Positions 49,655 to 58,429 are shown, numbered from the stretch's first letter. The stretch is 64,000 nucleotides of DNA from JAGOFO01 sp964522105 (GCA_964522105.1 CAZFVA010000017.1:3327-67326), one strand, 5' to 3'. The notes: a model not told the origin generated them from the letters alone. Program-made: numbers and translations.

Positions 49655-51240
49655 AAGTAGCCGGTAACATTTTGATATCATGCGCAATTGGCGCCTGCAT
49701 GTTTGTTTCCCTGTCAGGGTGTGGCGGCACGGTCACACCTGTCGTCGATGCTGGCGATGATGTGACGCCTGTCGATTCGATTGAAGACACCACACCTGTC
49801 GATCCGATCGCCCTGAACGAAATCGACTGTCAGGGTCGTGACTGGGTCGAGATTGTCAACAGATCGGGCTCTGAATATGACATCAGCGGCTGGTTTCTGA
49901 CCGACAGTCTTACCGATCAGGACCATATGTATCAGATACCTGCCGGGACCGTCATTGCCGCGAAAGGGTATGTGACCATCAAGGCGTTCAAGGACCCTGA
50001 CCCGGGCTTCACGTTCGGGATTAAGTGCAGCTCGGACATCATTTATCTGATGGACGCGGACAGTGCTGTTATCGATCAGGCGGAACCGGGCGTCGTGTCT
50101 GACGGCCACACATGGGGCCGCTTCCCGGATATGACGGGCGACTGGCAGGTGACACTTTCGACGCAGGGAACTGCAAATATCCTTACGGTTGATACACCCC
50201 CGGAACTGTTTGATCCGCTTACTGTTACCAGGTTCGAGATTACCCTGCCCGAGGCTTCGGTAACTGCCTTGAACGGCAATCCTTATGAATTTGTGGCAGG
50301 TACACTGAGCGCTTTTGTCGGTACCGCGATCGTGACCGGCCAGGCAGTCGGAGTTCGTCTGAAGAGTGGATTGTCCTTCCAGCCGCTGTCGGGCAAGGCA
50401 TCCTTCAAAATTAGGGCTGATGGGTACACTACCGAGGGGCGGATTTTCGGGCTGAAAAATATTACGCTGAACAGCATGGTTGATGACCGGACGATGCTGC
50501 ATGAAACCTTGGCTTACAGGTTGCTGCGTGCATCAGGGATTCCCGCGCCGCGAACCGGTTATGCGTGGGTAACCGTAAATGGTCAGGATTACGGTCTTTA
50601 TGTTGTTGTTGAAGCGTATGACGCTCAATTTGCCGCGACTAATTTCAACAACACATCACATCTGTATGAAGGGGTCAGCGATCTTTACGTCAGCGAGATT
50701 GACAGTTTTGATATCGAGGACGGCAGCAAGACAGACTTGACGGACCTGACCACGCTTATAGACAAGGTGAACAAGCCGGCCGATGAAAACTGGAAGATCG
50801 ATGTCAGTGGAGTGGCTGATCTGGCTGAAATGACCAGACTGTGGGCCGTTGAACATTACATCGGGCACGCTGACGGGTATTCACTGGCCCGCAACAACTA
50901 CTTCCTGCACAGCACAAACGACGGTGTTTTCACAATGCTTCCGTGGGGAACTGACAGGGCGTTCGTTGATAAGCCGGTCTTCAATGAATGTACAGGTGTA
51001 ATCTGTTCAAAGTGCATGAGTGTCGCGTCGTGCAAGAGTCAGTACACGATGGCGTTGACAGGTATTCCGGCAGTTGTGACGCAGCTTGATCTGGTCGGTT
51101 TTGCCACGCAGGTTGCAGCAGCCATCGCGACGTACGCTGCTGATGACAGTGATCGCAAGCCGTACACGGTGGTCGAGCACACCGCTGCAATTGAAGGTCT
51201 TAAGACGTTCATCAATACCCGTGCCGCTGATCTGCCTTAG
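49651..51240 (+). CDS. lipoprotein with lamin-tail and CotH kinase-like domains
   Basis: 529 aa. The ATG overlaps the VTC stop and follows AGGGAG. Lipobox LSGC24. A short acidic tether, a lamin-tail domain (about 52-165; IALNEIDCQGRDWVEIVN), then CotH (about 245-529): LSGKASFKIRADG, FGLKNITLNSMVDDRTMLHETLAYRLLRASGIPAPRTGYAWV, YGLYVVVEAYD and the site loop MLPWGTDRAF. CotH proteins are atypical secreted protein kinases that phosphorylate surface proteins in spore coats. Here the WDxD-type loop reads WGTD, a variant. Last gene of the operon; the kinase could act on surface lipoproteins using nucleotide exported or held outside, which is inference. Confidence 0.9.
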   Translation: MKVAGNILISCAIGACMFVSLSGCGGTVTPVVDAGDDVTPVDSIEDTTPVDPIALNEIDCQGRDWVEIVNRSGSEYDISGWFLTDSLTDQDHMYQIPAGTVIAAKGYVTIKAFKDPDPGFTFGIKCSSDIIYLMDADSAVIDQAEPGVVSDGHTWGRFPDMTGDWQVTLSTQGTANILTVDTPPELFDPLTVTRFEITLPEASVTALNGNPYEFVAGTLSAFVGTAIVTGQAVGVRLKSGLSFQPLSGKASFKIRADGYTTEGRIFGLKNITLNSMVDDRTMLHETLAYRLLRASGIPAPRTGYAWVTVNGQDYGLYVVVEAYDAQFAATNFNNTSHLYEGVSDLYVSEIDSFDIEDGSKTDLTDLTTLIDKVNKPADENWKIDVSGVADLAEMTRLWAVEHYIGHADGYSLARNNYFLHSTNDGVFTMLPWGTDRAFVDKPVFNECTGVICSKCMSVASCKSQYTMALTGIPAVVTQLDLVGFATQVAAAIATYAADDSDRKPYTVVEHTAAIEGLKTFINTRAADLP

Positions 51241-51283
51241 TGATTAGATAATAAATTCAGTCATTTGTGTTGTGGCTTGTCGG

Positions 51284-52753
51284 CTACTTTTCCACGACCA
51301 GCAGTTGTACGGACGGGGTCAGTGTCAGGTGTATCGACGGGGCTGCAGCTTCGCGGGCCGTTTCGGTTCCGTAGATGTCGTACAGGATGGTGCCGGTAAT
51401 GCCGGTCGGCAGCGGAATGTCGATTTCGGTGACGGTGTCTTCGCCGCCTTCGGCCGTCCCGCCTGAAGTGATGTCAGGCATGTCGCGGCCGTCCCATCCG
51501 GCCAGAACGATGTCTTCTTCATCATTGACGAATGCCAGAACGTAAACGTCGTCAGGCAGATTCAGGGTGCTGTTCAGGCTGCCGGCATAGCGGAACGTCC
51601 CAATCCTTGTCAGGGTTGCGACAATGGCGTTCCACGACGGTTTGGCGCGTCGTACGGTGCCGTCTTCCCCCGGCCAGCCGAACGTGCCGAAGTAGTTTTC
51701 GTGCGGGCGTATTCCTTCATTCGTCGGTTCGCGATCCCAGAACGTGTACCAGCACCAGGCTTCGACGCCGTCCATCGCGGTCAGCAGGAAGCTGCGTATC
51801 GCAAACAGGGCAACTTTTTCTTCGCTCAGTTGATAACTTGGCCAGCCGACTTCTGTAAACCAGATCGGTTTTGGCGCACAGCCGGCGTCGGCAAGCATCT
51901 GGCGGGCAATCGCCACCATCGCTGTCTGACTGTTGATGGTGCTTTCAAAATCAAGCCATTCGTCGTGTTCGGCCGACACTTCCTGCAGCCATGTGTAAGG
52001 GTGAAGTGACAGCACGTCGAACGAATCGCACAGGTTCGGTTCGGCAGCAAGTGCGCTGGCAAGAAAATTCCAGGTATTGAATATGTTCGGGGGGCCGAAT
52101 GATGCCAGGCTGCCGAAAGCGACTTTGGCGTCCGGGCAGGCGGCCTTTATCGCGGCATACGACGCGATTGCCAGTTGCGCGTAGCGGGCCGGGTCCGGTT
52201 CCGGTTTCCAGAATATTGCCACGTTCGGTTCGTTCCAGATTTCGTATTCCTTGACNNNNNNNNNNNNNNNNNNNNNNNNNNNNNNNNNNNNNNNNNNNNN
52301 NNNNNNNNNNNNNNNNNNNNNNNNNNNNNNNNNNNNNNNNNNNNNNNNNNNNNNNTCGAAATCGCGCTGGTCGTTTGGTGCGGCGTTCGTACTCATCTGG
52401 GAGGCGATGCCGACGATGCTGTTCAGGGGCAGTCCAGACGGGGCCAGTTCGACCCACCAGTCGAGTGGTGTGACTTCTTCGGTTACGGAATCGGTCGGCA
52501 CTTGCCCGTCATCTGCCGCGTCTGTGATATCAGTCCGAACATCGTGCGATGTGTCAGCCGAATCCTGCATGATATCGCCCGGGAGATTGACGTCCGCAAC
52601 GTCAGCAGCAACGTCAGCAGCAACGTCAGCGGCAACATCGGCCTGGTTCGAATTTGTAGAACTGCATCCTGCGATCAGGGTGATCGCAGTCGCCATAATT
52701 GCTGCGGGCAGGGAAATACCGCGCGGCAGGCGGTTGAAAAGTTTGCTGTGCAT
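51284..52753 (-). CDS. GH39-like clan-A glycoside hydrolase lipoprotein, interrupted by assembly gap
   Basis: ATG at 52753 with AAAGGA upstream. Lipobox IAGC30, then a tether containing three near-identical Ala-Ala-Asp-Val units. The catalytic barrel carries the acid/base motif EIWNEPN and nucleophile motif PIWFTEVGWPS, with LSLHPYTW between them, as in clan GH-A family 39 or 5-like enzymes. A beta-sandwich tail ends LLVVEK. The N run (52256-52355) removes the first barrel strands. The two sides are in register with 100 Ns, so the true gap is 1 modulo 3, and typical barrels would need more than 100 bases there. Likely surface-bound xylosidase or glucanase; specificity unknown. Confidence 0.83.
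   Translation of the reverse strand: MHSKLFNRLPRGISLPAAIMATAITLIAGCSSTNSNQADVAADVAADVAADVADVNLPGDIMQDSADTSHDVRTDITDAADDGQVPTDSVTEEVTPLDWWVELAPSGLPLNSIVGIASQMSTNAAPNDQRDFXXXXXXXXXXXXXXXXXXXXXXXXXXXXXXXXXXVKEYEIWNEPNVAIFWKPEPDPARYAQLAIASYAAIKAACPDAKVAFGSLASFGPPNIFNTWNFLASALAAEPNLCDSFDVLSLHPYTWLQEVSAEHDEWLDFESTINSQTAMVAIARQMLADAGCAPKPIWFTEVGWPSYQLSEEKVALFAIRSFLLTAMDGVEAWCWYTFWDREPTNEGIRPHENYFGTFGWPGEDGTVRRAKPSWNAIVATLTRIGTFRYAGSLNSTLNLPDDVYVLAFVNDEEDIVLAGWDGRDMPDITSGGTAEGGEDTVTEIDIPLPTGITGTILYDIYGTETAREAAAPSIHLTLTPSVQLLVVEK
52256..52355. other. assembly gap (100 N)
   Basis: Exactly 100 Ns inside the GH39-like gene; a placeholder of unknown true length. Confidence 0.99.
52601..52636. repeat. 12-bp coding minisatellite (three units)
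   Basis: Three tandem copies of GTCAGC[AG]GCAAC (52601-52612, 52613-52624, 52625-52636) encode Ala-Ala-Asp-Val units in the tether of the GH39-like lipoprotein. The unit is a multiple of three, so copy-number slippage would change tether length without a frameshift. Confidence 0.85.
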
Positions 52754-52903
52754 TTAGTAATCCTTTCCGGATAAGACCGGGCTGAATTGTACACAATTTC
52801 TGATTGCTGTCTTGTCAGCGTATTATTAGCTTCAGTGTCAGGCTGACGGCGGCCGACCTGATTCACTTACAATCATTGAAACATCACCGAACGGGGTTTA
52901 ACG

Positions 52904-53260
52904 ATGTTGTCCAGACTATTTCCCGTAATGCTTCTGGTTTTTTCAAACGTTTTTATGACTTACGCCTGGTACGGCCACCTGAAGGACATGCGCACGAAGC
53001 CTTTGTTTCTGGCAATTCTGTTCAGTTGGGGCATCGCTTTTTTCGAATATTGCCTTCAGGTCCCGGCTAACAGGATCGGGTACAGCATGTATTCCCTGGG
53101 CCAGCTCAAGGTGATGCAGGAAGTCATTACGATGGGCGTTTTCTTCGTGTTTTCAATCCTTTACATGAAGGAAAAGCTGACACTGGATTTTCTGTGGGCG
53201 TCAATTTGTCTGGTCGGGGCTGCGTACTTCATGTTCCGTGGGCATTCTGCAGGTGCTTGA
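52904..53260 (+). CDS. DUF486 (DMT-type) small membrane protein
   Basis: 118 aa, four membrane segments. VFSNVFMTYAWYGHLKDM, WGIAFFEYCLQVPANRIGY, FSLGQLK-like YSLGQLKVMQEVITMGVF and LYMKEKLTLDFLWASICLVGAAYFMF are the PF04342 pattern, complete for this roughly 115-residue family. Inner-membrane protein related to drug/metabolite transporters; substrate unknown. Stands alone, divergent from the GH39-like gene and convergent with the lipid-headgroup operon. Confidence 0.93.
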   Translation: MLSRLFPVMLLVFSNVFMTYAWYGHLKDMRTKPLFLAILFSWGIAFFEYCLQVPANRIGYSMYSLGQLKVMQEVITMGVFFVFSILYMKEKLTLDFLWASICLVGAAYFMFRGHSAGA

Positions 53261-53275
53261 AGAGTTACGGATAAC

Positions 53276-53992
53276 CTATTTCGACATCAGCCAGCCACGG
53301 TGAAAGGCCGCCGCTATGGCGACTATCATCTGTGACGAGCCCATCAGGATAAGTCCGATTTCCGGTCGGTTAAGAATCAGGGCAAGTCCGACCCACAGAA
53401 AGATGTCAGGGTCCCGGAAGTGGACGATTTTGAACAGGACGCGCAGGGCGGTCTTCATTCGGCCAGGTTCAGGTTCTTCCGGCCCGGGCTGCGGGAATTT
53501 GTTGTGGGCCGTTACGATCCATTTCACGTAGCCTATCATGATGTTGCCGCCGACGGCCGCGATCGCGAACAGAAAGTACCAGGCGTGCCCGGTTCGCTCG
53601 AAAACTGTCCAGGCCAGTGTTGAATAGATCAGAATTGCGCCGAAATGGTCTGTTACCTTGTCGTAGTAGGATCCAACCAGTGAACCGTTTTTACGGTACC
53701 TGGCCAGTTGGCCGTCAGCGCAGTCAAAAGTCAGCGCCACGTTCAGCAGCAGCGCGGCAATCAGGTACATTGGCCACGTACCCTGCAGCATCAGCAGAGA
53801 TCCAGCCACAATGCAGACGTTTGAAAGGTGGGTCAGTATGTTCGGGGTCATCCAGCTGATGTCGCCAATTAACAGCAGCAGCAGAAAAGCCGTGGGCCTT
53901 CCGAATGTGATACCCCAGAAGTCCATGTTGTTTGTGTTGCTACCAACCCGGAGGCCAGGTAGAAGCCCTTGATATCTTTCCTGAAACCCCAT
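53276..53992 (-). CDS. CDP-alcohol phosphatidyltransferase family membrane enzyme
   Basis: 238 aa. ATG three bases after the preceding stop. Carries the full catalytic signature D-x2-DG-x2-AR-x8-G-x3-D-x3-D: Asp90, Asp93, Gly94, Ala97, Arg98, Gly107, Asp111 and Asp115 (DCADGQLARYR, GSYYDKVTD). Six membrane segments. Such enzymes transfer a phospho-alcohol from a CDP-alcohol onto lipid or polyol. Last of four genes on the minus strand; the nucleotidyltransferase just upstream probably makes its CDP-activated substrate. Confidence 0.92.
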   Translation of the reverse strand: MGFQERYQGLLPGLRVGSNTNNMDFWGITFGRPTAFLLLLLIGDISWMTPNILTHLSNVCIVAGSLLMLQGTWPMYLIAALLLNVALTFDCADGQLARYRKNGSLVGSYYDKVTDHFGAILIYSTLAWTVFERTGHAWYFLFAIAAVGGNIMIGYVKWIVTAHNKFPQPGPEEPEPGRMKTALRVLFKIVHFRDPDIFLWVGLALILNRPEIGLILMGSSQMIVAIAAAFHRGWLMSK

Positions 53993-53995
53993 TGA

Positions 53996-54700
53996 TTACA
54001 CCATTTTTGTGGAAATCGTCTTCATCAGGGCTTCGTAGTCTGTCGGGAAGTCCAGCTCCTGGACGACCGCGTCACCCACGTCCAGTATGTGCATCGGATG
54101 GCCACCGGCCAGAAGCTGGTCCATGGCGGCCTCATAAAAGACCTTGGGGTTGTTCAGCAGGTTAAGCGCCCGCTTCATATAGATCGAGAATCTGGGTGAC
54201 ATCATATAAATGCCGAAAGCCTCGCCGAATGCCAGATCTTCGTTCAGGTGTTTGCCGATTGTGGTGACCATGCCGTCTTTGTTGAAGACTTTGATTTCTT
54301 CGTCGCACAGTTTGTGGCGGCTGACTGCGGCGACAGTATCCCAGCCGCTCGCAATAATTTTTGGAAGAATGCCGTCTTCGAAATAGACATCGCCGTTCAT
54401 GACGAACACGCTGTCGGTTTCGTTTGCTTTCAGGGCCAGCTCAAGCGACACGCATGTGTTGGTCGAGCGGTATTCAGGGTTGGTCACGAAGGTGCATTCC
54501 GGGAAGCGTTCACGGAACATGTCTTCGCGGTATCCAACGACCAGCGTGATGTCGTTTACCCCTGCTTCGCGAAGCAGTCGGATTATTCTGCCGACGACCG
54601 GTTCGCCGTTAATCTCCATCAGTCCTTTTGGCAGTCCTTTTGTCAGTTCGAAGATACGTGAACTGATACCGGCAGCCAGAATGATAGCTCTGTGACCCAT
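53996..54700 (-). CDS. nucleotidyltransferase (CTP:sugar/polyol-phosphate cytidylyltransferase-like)
   Basis: 234 aa. The ATG at 54700 follows AGGAG; an earlier in-frame start adds unrelated residues. GT-A/NTP-transferase fold: AIILAAGISSRIFELTKGLPKGLMEI with the G-x-x-[ST]-R...P-K loop, ITLVVGYRED, NPEYRSTNTCVSLELAL and VFVMNGDVYFED (metal-binding Asp). The NxxYxxTN... SL pattern is shared with phosphocholine and inositol-1-phosphate cytidylyltransferases. It probably makes a CDP-alcohol (inositol, choline or similar) for the two flanking CDP-alcohol transferases. The exact alcohol cannot be read from sequence. Confidence 0.88.
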   Translation of the reverse strand: MGHRAIILAAGISSRIFELTKGLPKGLMEINGEPVVGRIIRLLREAGVNDITLVVGYREDMFRERFPECTFVTNPEYRSTNTCVSLELALKANETDSVFVMNGDVYFEDGILPKIIASGWDTVAAVSRHKLCDEEIKVFNKDGMVTTIGKHLNEDLAFGEAFGIYMMSPRFSIYMKRALNLLNNPKVFYEAAMDQLLAGGHPMHILDVGDAVVQELDFPTDYEALMKTISTKMV

Positions 54701-54719
54701 TGTAATTCTCCTGAAAAGT

Positions 54720-55916
54720 TCAGTCCGGCGACCTTGTCCGCCAGCCACGGTTCCTCAGGCTGAGGAAGATGTCGACCAGAACATATCCACCAAACAGGTA
54801 CATCAATACAGCAAGCCAGATAAGACCTGCGTGAACTACCTGGAAAAGACCAAGAACCAGCAGCGCCAGTGTAAAGAAGTCGCGCTTGAAGAACAGGATT
54901 ACATAATCAACTATTGATTCGGCACTGGCCCTTTTCTTTACTCCGGAAGCCCACTGAAAGTCCAGAACATCGCCGGAATGATAGATCTTAACCAGATGAT
55001 AATAGATGTAAAATTCGCCGAGCATGAAGACCAGGGCAGCCCCGGCCCCGAAAATGGCCCAGCCGAACAGTCCGGTCATCTGGGCCTGATACAGTCCGAG
55101 CGCGATCAGGATCGAGGCGGTTGAAACGTCATCCGCTATCGTGTCAAGCCACGAACCGATGTAGCTGCCCTGATGTTTCAGGCGGGCCAGATCGCCGTCT
55201 ACACAGTCAAAAACAGAGCCGAGGAAGTACATCAACAGCCCAAGTTGCATCATCCATGGCCTGGCCCCGGCCATGGCAACCAGCACCGCCCCGGATACCC
55301 CGACCAGCATTGCGAACAATGTCACATGATTTGGCCGGATCGGTGTGTTGACGATCAGCATGGTGACGACATGGGCCATCGGGCGCTGGAGGTAAGCCGC
55401 GACAAGTCCATTCACAAGCAGTGGTTTACGCAGTCCCCTGTACAGCATCTTTTTTGCTGCTTTCAGTCTGGTCGGCGTGTCGATATCGGTCGCCCTGTCT
55501 TCAATTGATTCTGTCGTAAAATCGCCGCTGTCGGTCCGGATAGCGGCCACGGTACGGCCTGTGGCGAAAAACGCGGTGTTGCCCGTCCTGGTGACAGCGA
55601 TACCTGCGAAGTCACGCTGGAAGATGGCGTTTGAATCCATCAGCAGTACCGGTCCGGTAGTCTTTTCAGCCAGAGAGTCAGCCAGCCCGGCTATGTCCTG
55701 CGGGGCTTCCGTCAGCGTCACAAATTCAAGCTTTACATCAACCGGTGCACCTTTCGGACTGGTCGCCTTCGCCCCCGGGGGCACAAGAATGGTGACCTTC
55801 ACGGCACCGGCCGTGCGTGCCTGAAACAGTGCCCTTGCTGTCGGGGTCAGGCCGAGCAGCTTTTTATCTGCCCACCGGCCGACGGCTGAGATTATGAAAA
55901 AGTTCATCTGCTGCAT
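54720..55916 (-). CDS. CDP-alcohol transferase with degenerate N-terminal nucleotidyltransferase-like domain (IPCT/DIPPS-like layout)
   Basis: 398 aa. ATG overlaps the upstream stop (TAATG) after GGAGGGGAC. Residues 1-145 are soluble alpha/beta (VKVTILVPPGAKA, TGPVLLMDSNAIFQRDF) but lack the LAAG...R and K loops of a working nucleotidyltransferase. Residues 150-398: LRKPLLVNGLVAAYLQRPMA and NTPIRPNHVTL, as in di-inositol-phosphate-phosphate synthases, then the CDP-transferase signature DCVDGDLARLK to WLDTIADD (Asp237, Asp240, Asp258, Asp262). The layout copies the bifunctional IPCT/DIPPS enzymes with the first half worn out; the free-standing nucleotidyltransferase next door would replace it. 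Confidence 0.88.
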   Translation of the reverse strand: MQQMNFFIISAVGRWADKKLLGLTPTARALFQARTAGAVKVTILVPPGAKATSPKGAPVDVKLEFVTLTEAPQDIAGLADSLAEKTTGPVLLMDSNAIFQRDFAGIAVTRTGNTAFFATGRTVAAIRTDSGDFTTESIEDRATDIDTPTRLKAAKKMLYRGLRKPLLVNGLVAAYLQRPMAHVVTMLIVNTPIRPNHVTLFAMLVGVSGAVLVAMAGARPWMMQLGLLMYFLGSVFDCVDGDLARLKHQGSYIGSWLDTIADDVSTASILIALGLYQAQMTGLFGWAIFGAGAALVFMLGEFYIYYHLVKIYHSGDVLDFQWASGVKKRASAESIVDYVILFFKRDFFTLALLVLGLFQVVHAGLIWLAVLMYLFGGYVLVDIFLSLRNRGWRTRSPD

Positions 55917-56983
55917 TATTTGTCCCCTCCAGCCGGCTTGTGCCTGGCTTTCAGCATGGGTCGGGCCAGAACCGAAACACCAATGACGGTGGTTATGACC
56001 TGAATTATCCGGCTTACGATCGACACTGCCAGTCCTACCTGCGGAGTGTAATCAAGTGCCTTGAAAATCATGGCGTTATAGCCTTCCAGCACGCCGACAC
56101 GTCCGGGAACGAATGAAAACAGTGAATTGACCGCAAGGTTCAACATCTGGATGTATATAACGGTAACGAAAGGGATATCCAGATTCAGCACCGATACGAT
56201 GCCGAATGACATCGTTATGCTTATTCCGCGCGAAATCAGCAGGTGTCCGGCCGATATGGCAATGTCGCGGGGCCTGGTCTGGATTCCCGAAATTACGGCT
56301 TTTTCAATCGAGTCGATCTTTTCCTGCCAGACCAGTAACCGGGCGGCTGAAATCTTCATGCGGGCCGCAAGTGATGCCATCCGGCTCAGTATCTTGTATT
56401 TAAAAGTTATCAGGATTACCCCGGCCGGAAGACCAAGCACAATCGCGCCGGCAAGGTAAAGGAGCATGAAACTGGCATCGGCCTTCAGATACATGAATAT
56501 CGGCACGCCCCCGATCAGGACTACCGCCATGGTCATGAGCAGATGCATGAAGTTCCATACGACCAGGGCCGCGATCATGTCGTCGGGATTACCCTTGCCT
56601 TTCAGAACCAGTAATTTGACCGGTTCCCCGATATTGTTGCCGGGTGTTAACTGGTTGATGGAAGTGCCTGCTATGGCCGCTTTCCACAGTGCCCACAAAG
56701 ACGGTCGGTTGTTGCGGTCTATCAACTGGCGCCACGCGAGGGCGTCAAAGACAAACATCAGGTAGTACCAGACAAGCAGGACGGCGAATTTCGGCAGGGA
56801 CATGTTCGAAAGGACTTCGCCCAGAGAATCAATCCCGACCGAGTGGATGATCCAGCCTATTCCGACAATACCGACTATGACGCTGACGGCCGCGATGATT
56901 CTCATCAGTGCGCTGGAATGCCTGCGCTGCTGCGCGATTGCGGCATCTGGCTGTGGCTTCAGGATGTTTTCGGACGTATCCAT
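55916..56983 (-). CDS. UPF0104/LPG-synthase-TM (AglD/HpnL-like) membrane protein
   Basis: 355 aa from the ATG at 56983 (a TTG two codons earlier is in frame; no strong ribosome site for either). About eight membrane segments. PF03706 marks: FAVLLVWYYLMFVFDALAWRQLI, INQLTPGNNIGEPVKLLVLKG, NLAVNSLFSFVPGRVGVLEGYNAMIFKAL. This family includes the flippase-like part of MprF and proteins near lipid-modifying genes. First gene of the four-gene operon; it may move the lipid product across the inner membrane. Molecular activity is inferred. Confidence 0.9.
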   Translation of the reverse strand: MDTSENILKPQPDAAIAQQRRHSSALMRIIAAVSVIVGIVGIGWIIHSVGIDSLGEVLSNMSLPKFAVLLVWYYLMFVFDALAWRQLIDRNNRPSLWALWKAAIAGTSINQLTPGNNIGEPVKLLVLKGKGNPDDMIAALVVWNFMHLLMTMAVVLIGGVPIFMYLKADASFMLLYLAGAIVLGLPAGVILITFKYKILSRMASLAARMKISAARLLVWQEKIDSIEKAVISGIQTRPRDIAISAGHLLISRGISITMSFGIVSVLNLDIPFVTVIYIQMLNLAVNSLFSFVPGRVGVLEGYNAMIFKALDYTPQVGLAVSIVSRIIQVITTVIGVSVLARPMLKARHKPAGGDK

Positions 56984-57103
56984 TTTCAACTTGAAAGCTG
57001 TACAGGCTTATGTGGGCTCCCGGTGCGGAATGTTGCCACGATCACTGTTGAAAAGAAAGTGATTATCAGCCCGGCGCAATGGCGGTATCAGGCGATTTGC
57101 GGG

Positions 57104-58291
57104 TCAGTCCCCGGCGGCACCGGCCCCTGCCAGACAGCCTGTTGACCACGCCGTTTGAAGATTAAATCCGCCCATCGGGCCGTCAAGGTCAAGGATTTCA
57201 CCTGCAAAATATAAACCGGGGACCAGTTTTGACTGCATGGTGGCCGCATCAACCTGGCAAAGATCGACCCCTCCGCGTGTAATCATGGCTGCGTCAAAAC
57301 CCCTGGTGCGTGCAATGGTGATCGGGAATTTCTTAAGCATTTCAACGGTCTTTTCGATAGCAGCCTTTCCAGTGTCTGATCCGATTTTTTCCGCGATAAC
57401 GGATGCCAGACGTTTCGCCACCAGGTCAGCCAGTAACCCGGTCCTGCGAGTGGAGTCTGTCACCATCTGTTCCAGTCTGGCAGCGTCAAGATGTGGCACA
57501 AAATCTATCAACAATGTGGTTTCGGTGCCTTGAGCGATGCGCTCGGACACGTCGGCACTGATGTCCAGAACGGCCGGTCCTGACACGCCGAAGTGGGTAA
57601 ACAGCACGTTTCCCCTGCGCCGCAGTCCCTTTTCCCGCTGGACCGAGACTTCGACATCCAGGGCCGTAAGCCCCTGAAGTCGTTCGAGTTCCAGACCTGA
57701 GGTGACGAGCGGGACTTCACCGGGAACCGGGTGGACAATCTTGTGACCAAGGCGTCTGGCAAGCTCAAACCCGGAACCGTCGGACCCGGTTTCAGAATAT
57801 GAACAGCCACCTGTCGCAAGGATGACTGCGTCAAAATGTTGTTCTGTGTCCCGCAGGACAACGTCAAATCCGGATGTTGCTGTCCTGATTGCCTTTATTG
57901 TTGCGTGGGTTACTGTTCTGACGTGATTTTCTTCAAGCTTGTCGCACAGGGCCCGCCGTAAATCAACTGCGCGATGGGATGTTGGAACGACCCGGCCATC
58001 TTCTTCAACGACAGATGGCACCCCTGCTGCGGCAAAAAAGGATCGCGTGGCGGCGGGGTCCATTATGGCCAGTGCGTGACCAAGAAATCGTCCGCGTCGC
58101 CCCATTGTCTTGACCATGTCCCGGGCTTCGCAGTCGTGTGTGAAATTGCACCTTCCGCCGCCAGTCAGAAGCAGTTTGCTGCCCGGCCTGGAAGTGTGTT
58201 CAAAAAGTGTGACTGATGCGCCGCCAGTGGCAGCCGATATCGCCGCCATCATGCCTGAAGCACCGGCCCCGATTACTGCAACGGTTTTCAA
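57104..58291 (-). CDS. HI0933/YhiN-family flavoprotein (BaiN-like NAD(P)/FAD oxidoreductase)
   Basis: 395 aa, the usual length. Start is a TTG at 58291; no ATG lies close upstream in frame. FAD-binding GAGASGMMAAI at residues 8-18, the family hallmark SKLLLTGGGRCNFTH, VILATGGCSYSETGSDGSG, FTHFGVSGPAVLDIS and the closing AGEILDLDGPMGGFNLQTAWSTGCLAG. Members of PF03486/TIGR00275 reduce unsaturated substrates or have unknown roles. Cytosolic. It sits between the lipid operon and an XRE regulator on the same strand, 114 and 138 bases away. Confidence 0.93.
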   Translation of the reverse strand: MKTVAVIGAGASGMMAAISAATGGASVTLFEHTSRPGSKLLLTGGGRCNFTHDCEARDMVKTMGRRGRFLGHALAIMDPAATRSFFAAAGVPSVVEEDGRVVPTSHRAVDLRRALCDKLEENHVRTVTHATIKAIRTATSGFDVVLRDTEQHFDAVILATGGCSYSETGSDGSGFELARRLGHKIVHPVPGEVPLVTSGLELERLQGLTALDVEVSVQREKGLRRRGNVLFTHFGVSGPAVLDISADVSERIAQGTETTLLIDFVPHLDAARLEQMVTDSTRRTGLLADLVAKRLASVIAEKIGSDTGKAAIEKTVEMLKKFPITIARTRGFDAAMITRGGVDLCQVDAATMQSKLVPGLYFAGEILDLDGPMGGFNLQTAWSTGCLAGAGAAGD

Positions 58292-58429
58292 TATTTTTGC
58301 CGCTTTGAAGGATTGTGTCAGTCGGTTCCTGACATTATGGATGGCAGTATAGACTAAACCGTGATCGGAAATAAATCCGACCGCATATTCAGAAGTCTTA
58401 CAGGGTTTCCTGCCCGGAACGACCCGCCT

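Noticed and set aside
49714..50502. 262-codon minus-strand open frame
   Set aside because: Antisense to the lamin-tail/CotH gene, which has firm motifs; no signal or ribosome site supports it.
52601..52636. CRISPR-like repeat
   Set aside because: The units are 12 bases, contiguous without spacers and in frame inside a protein tether.
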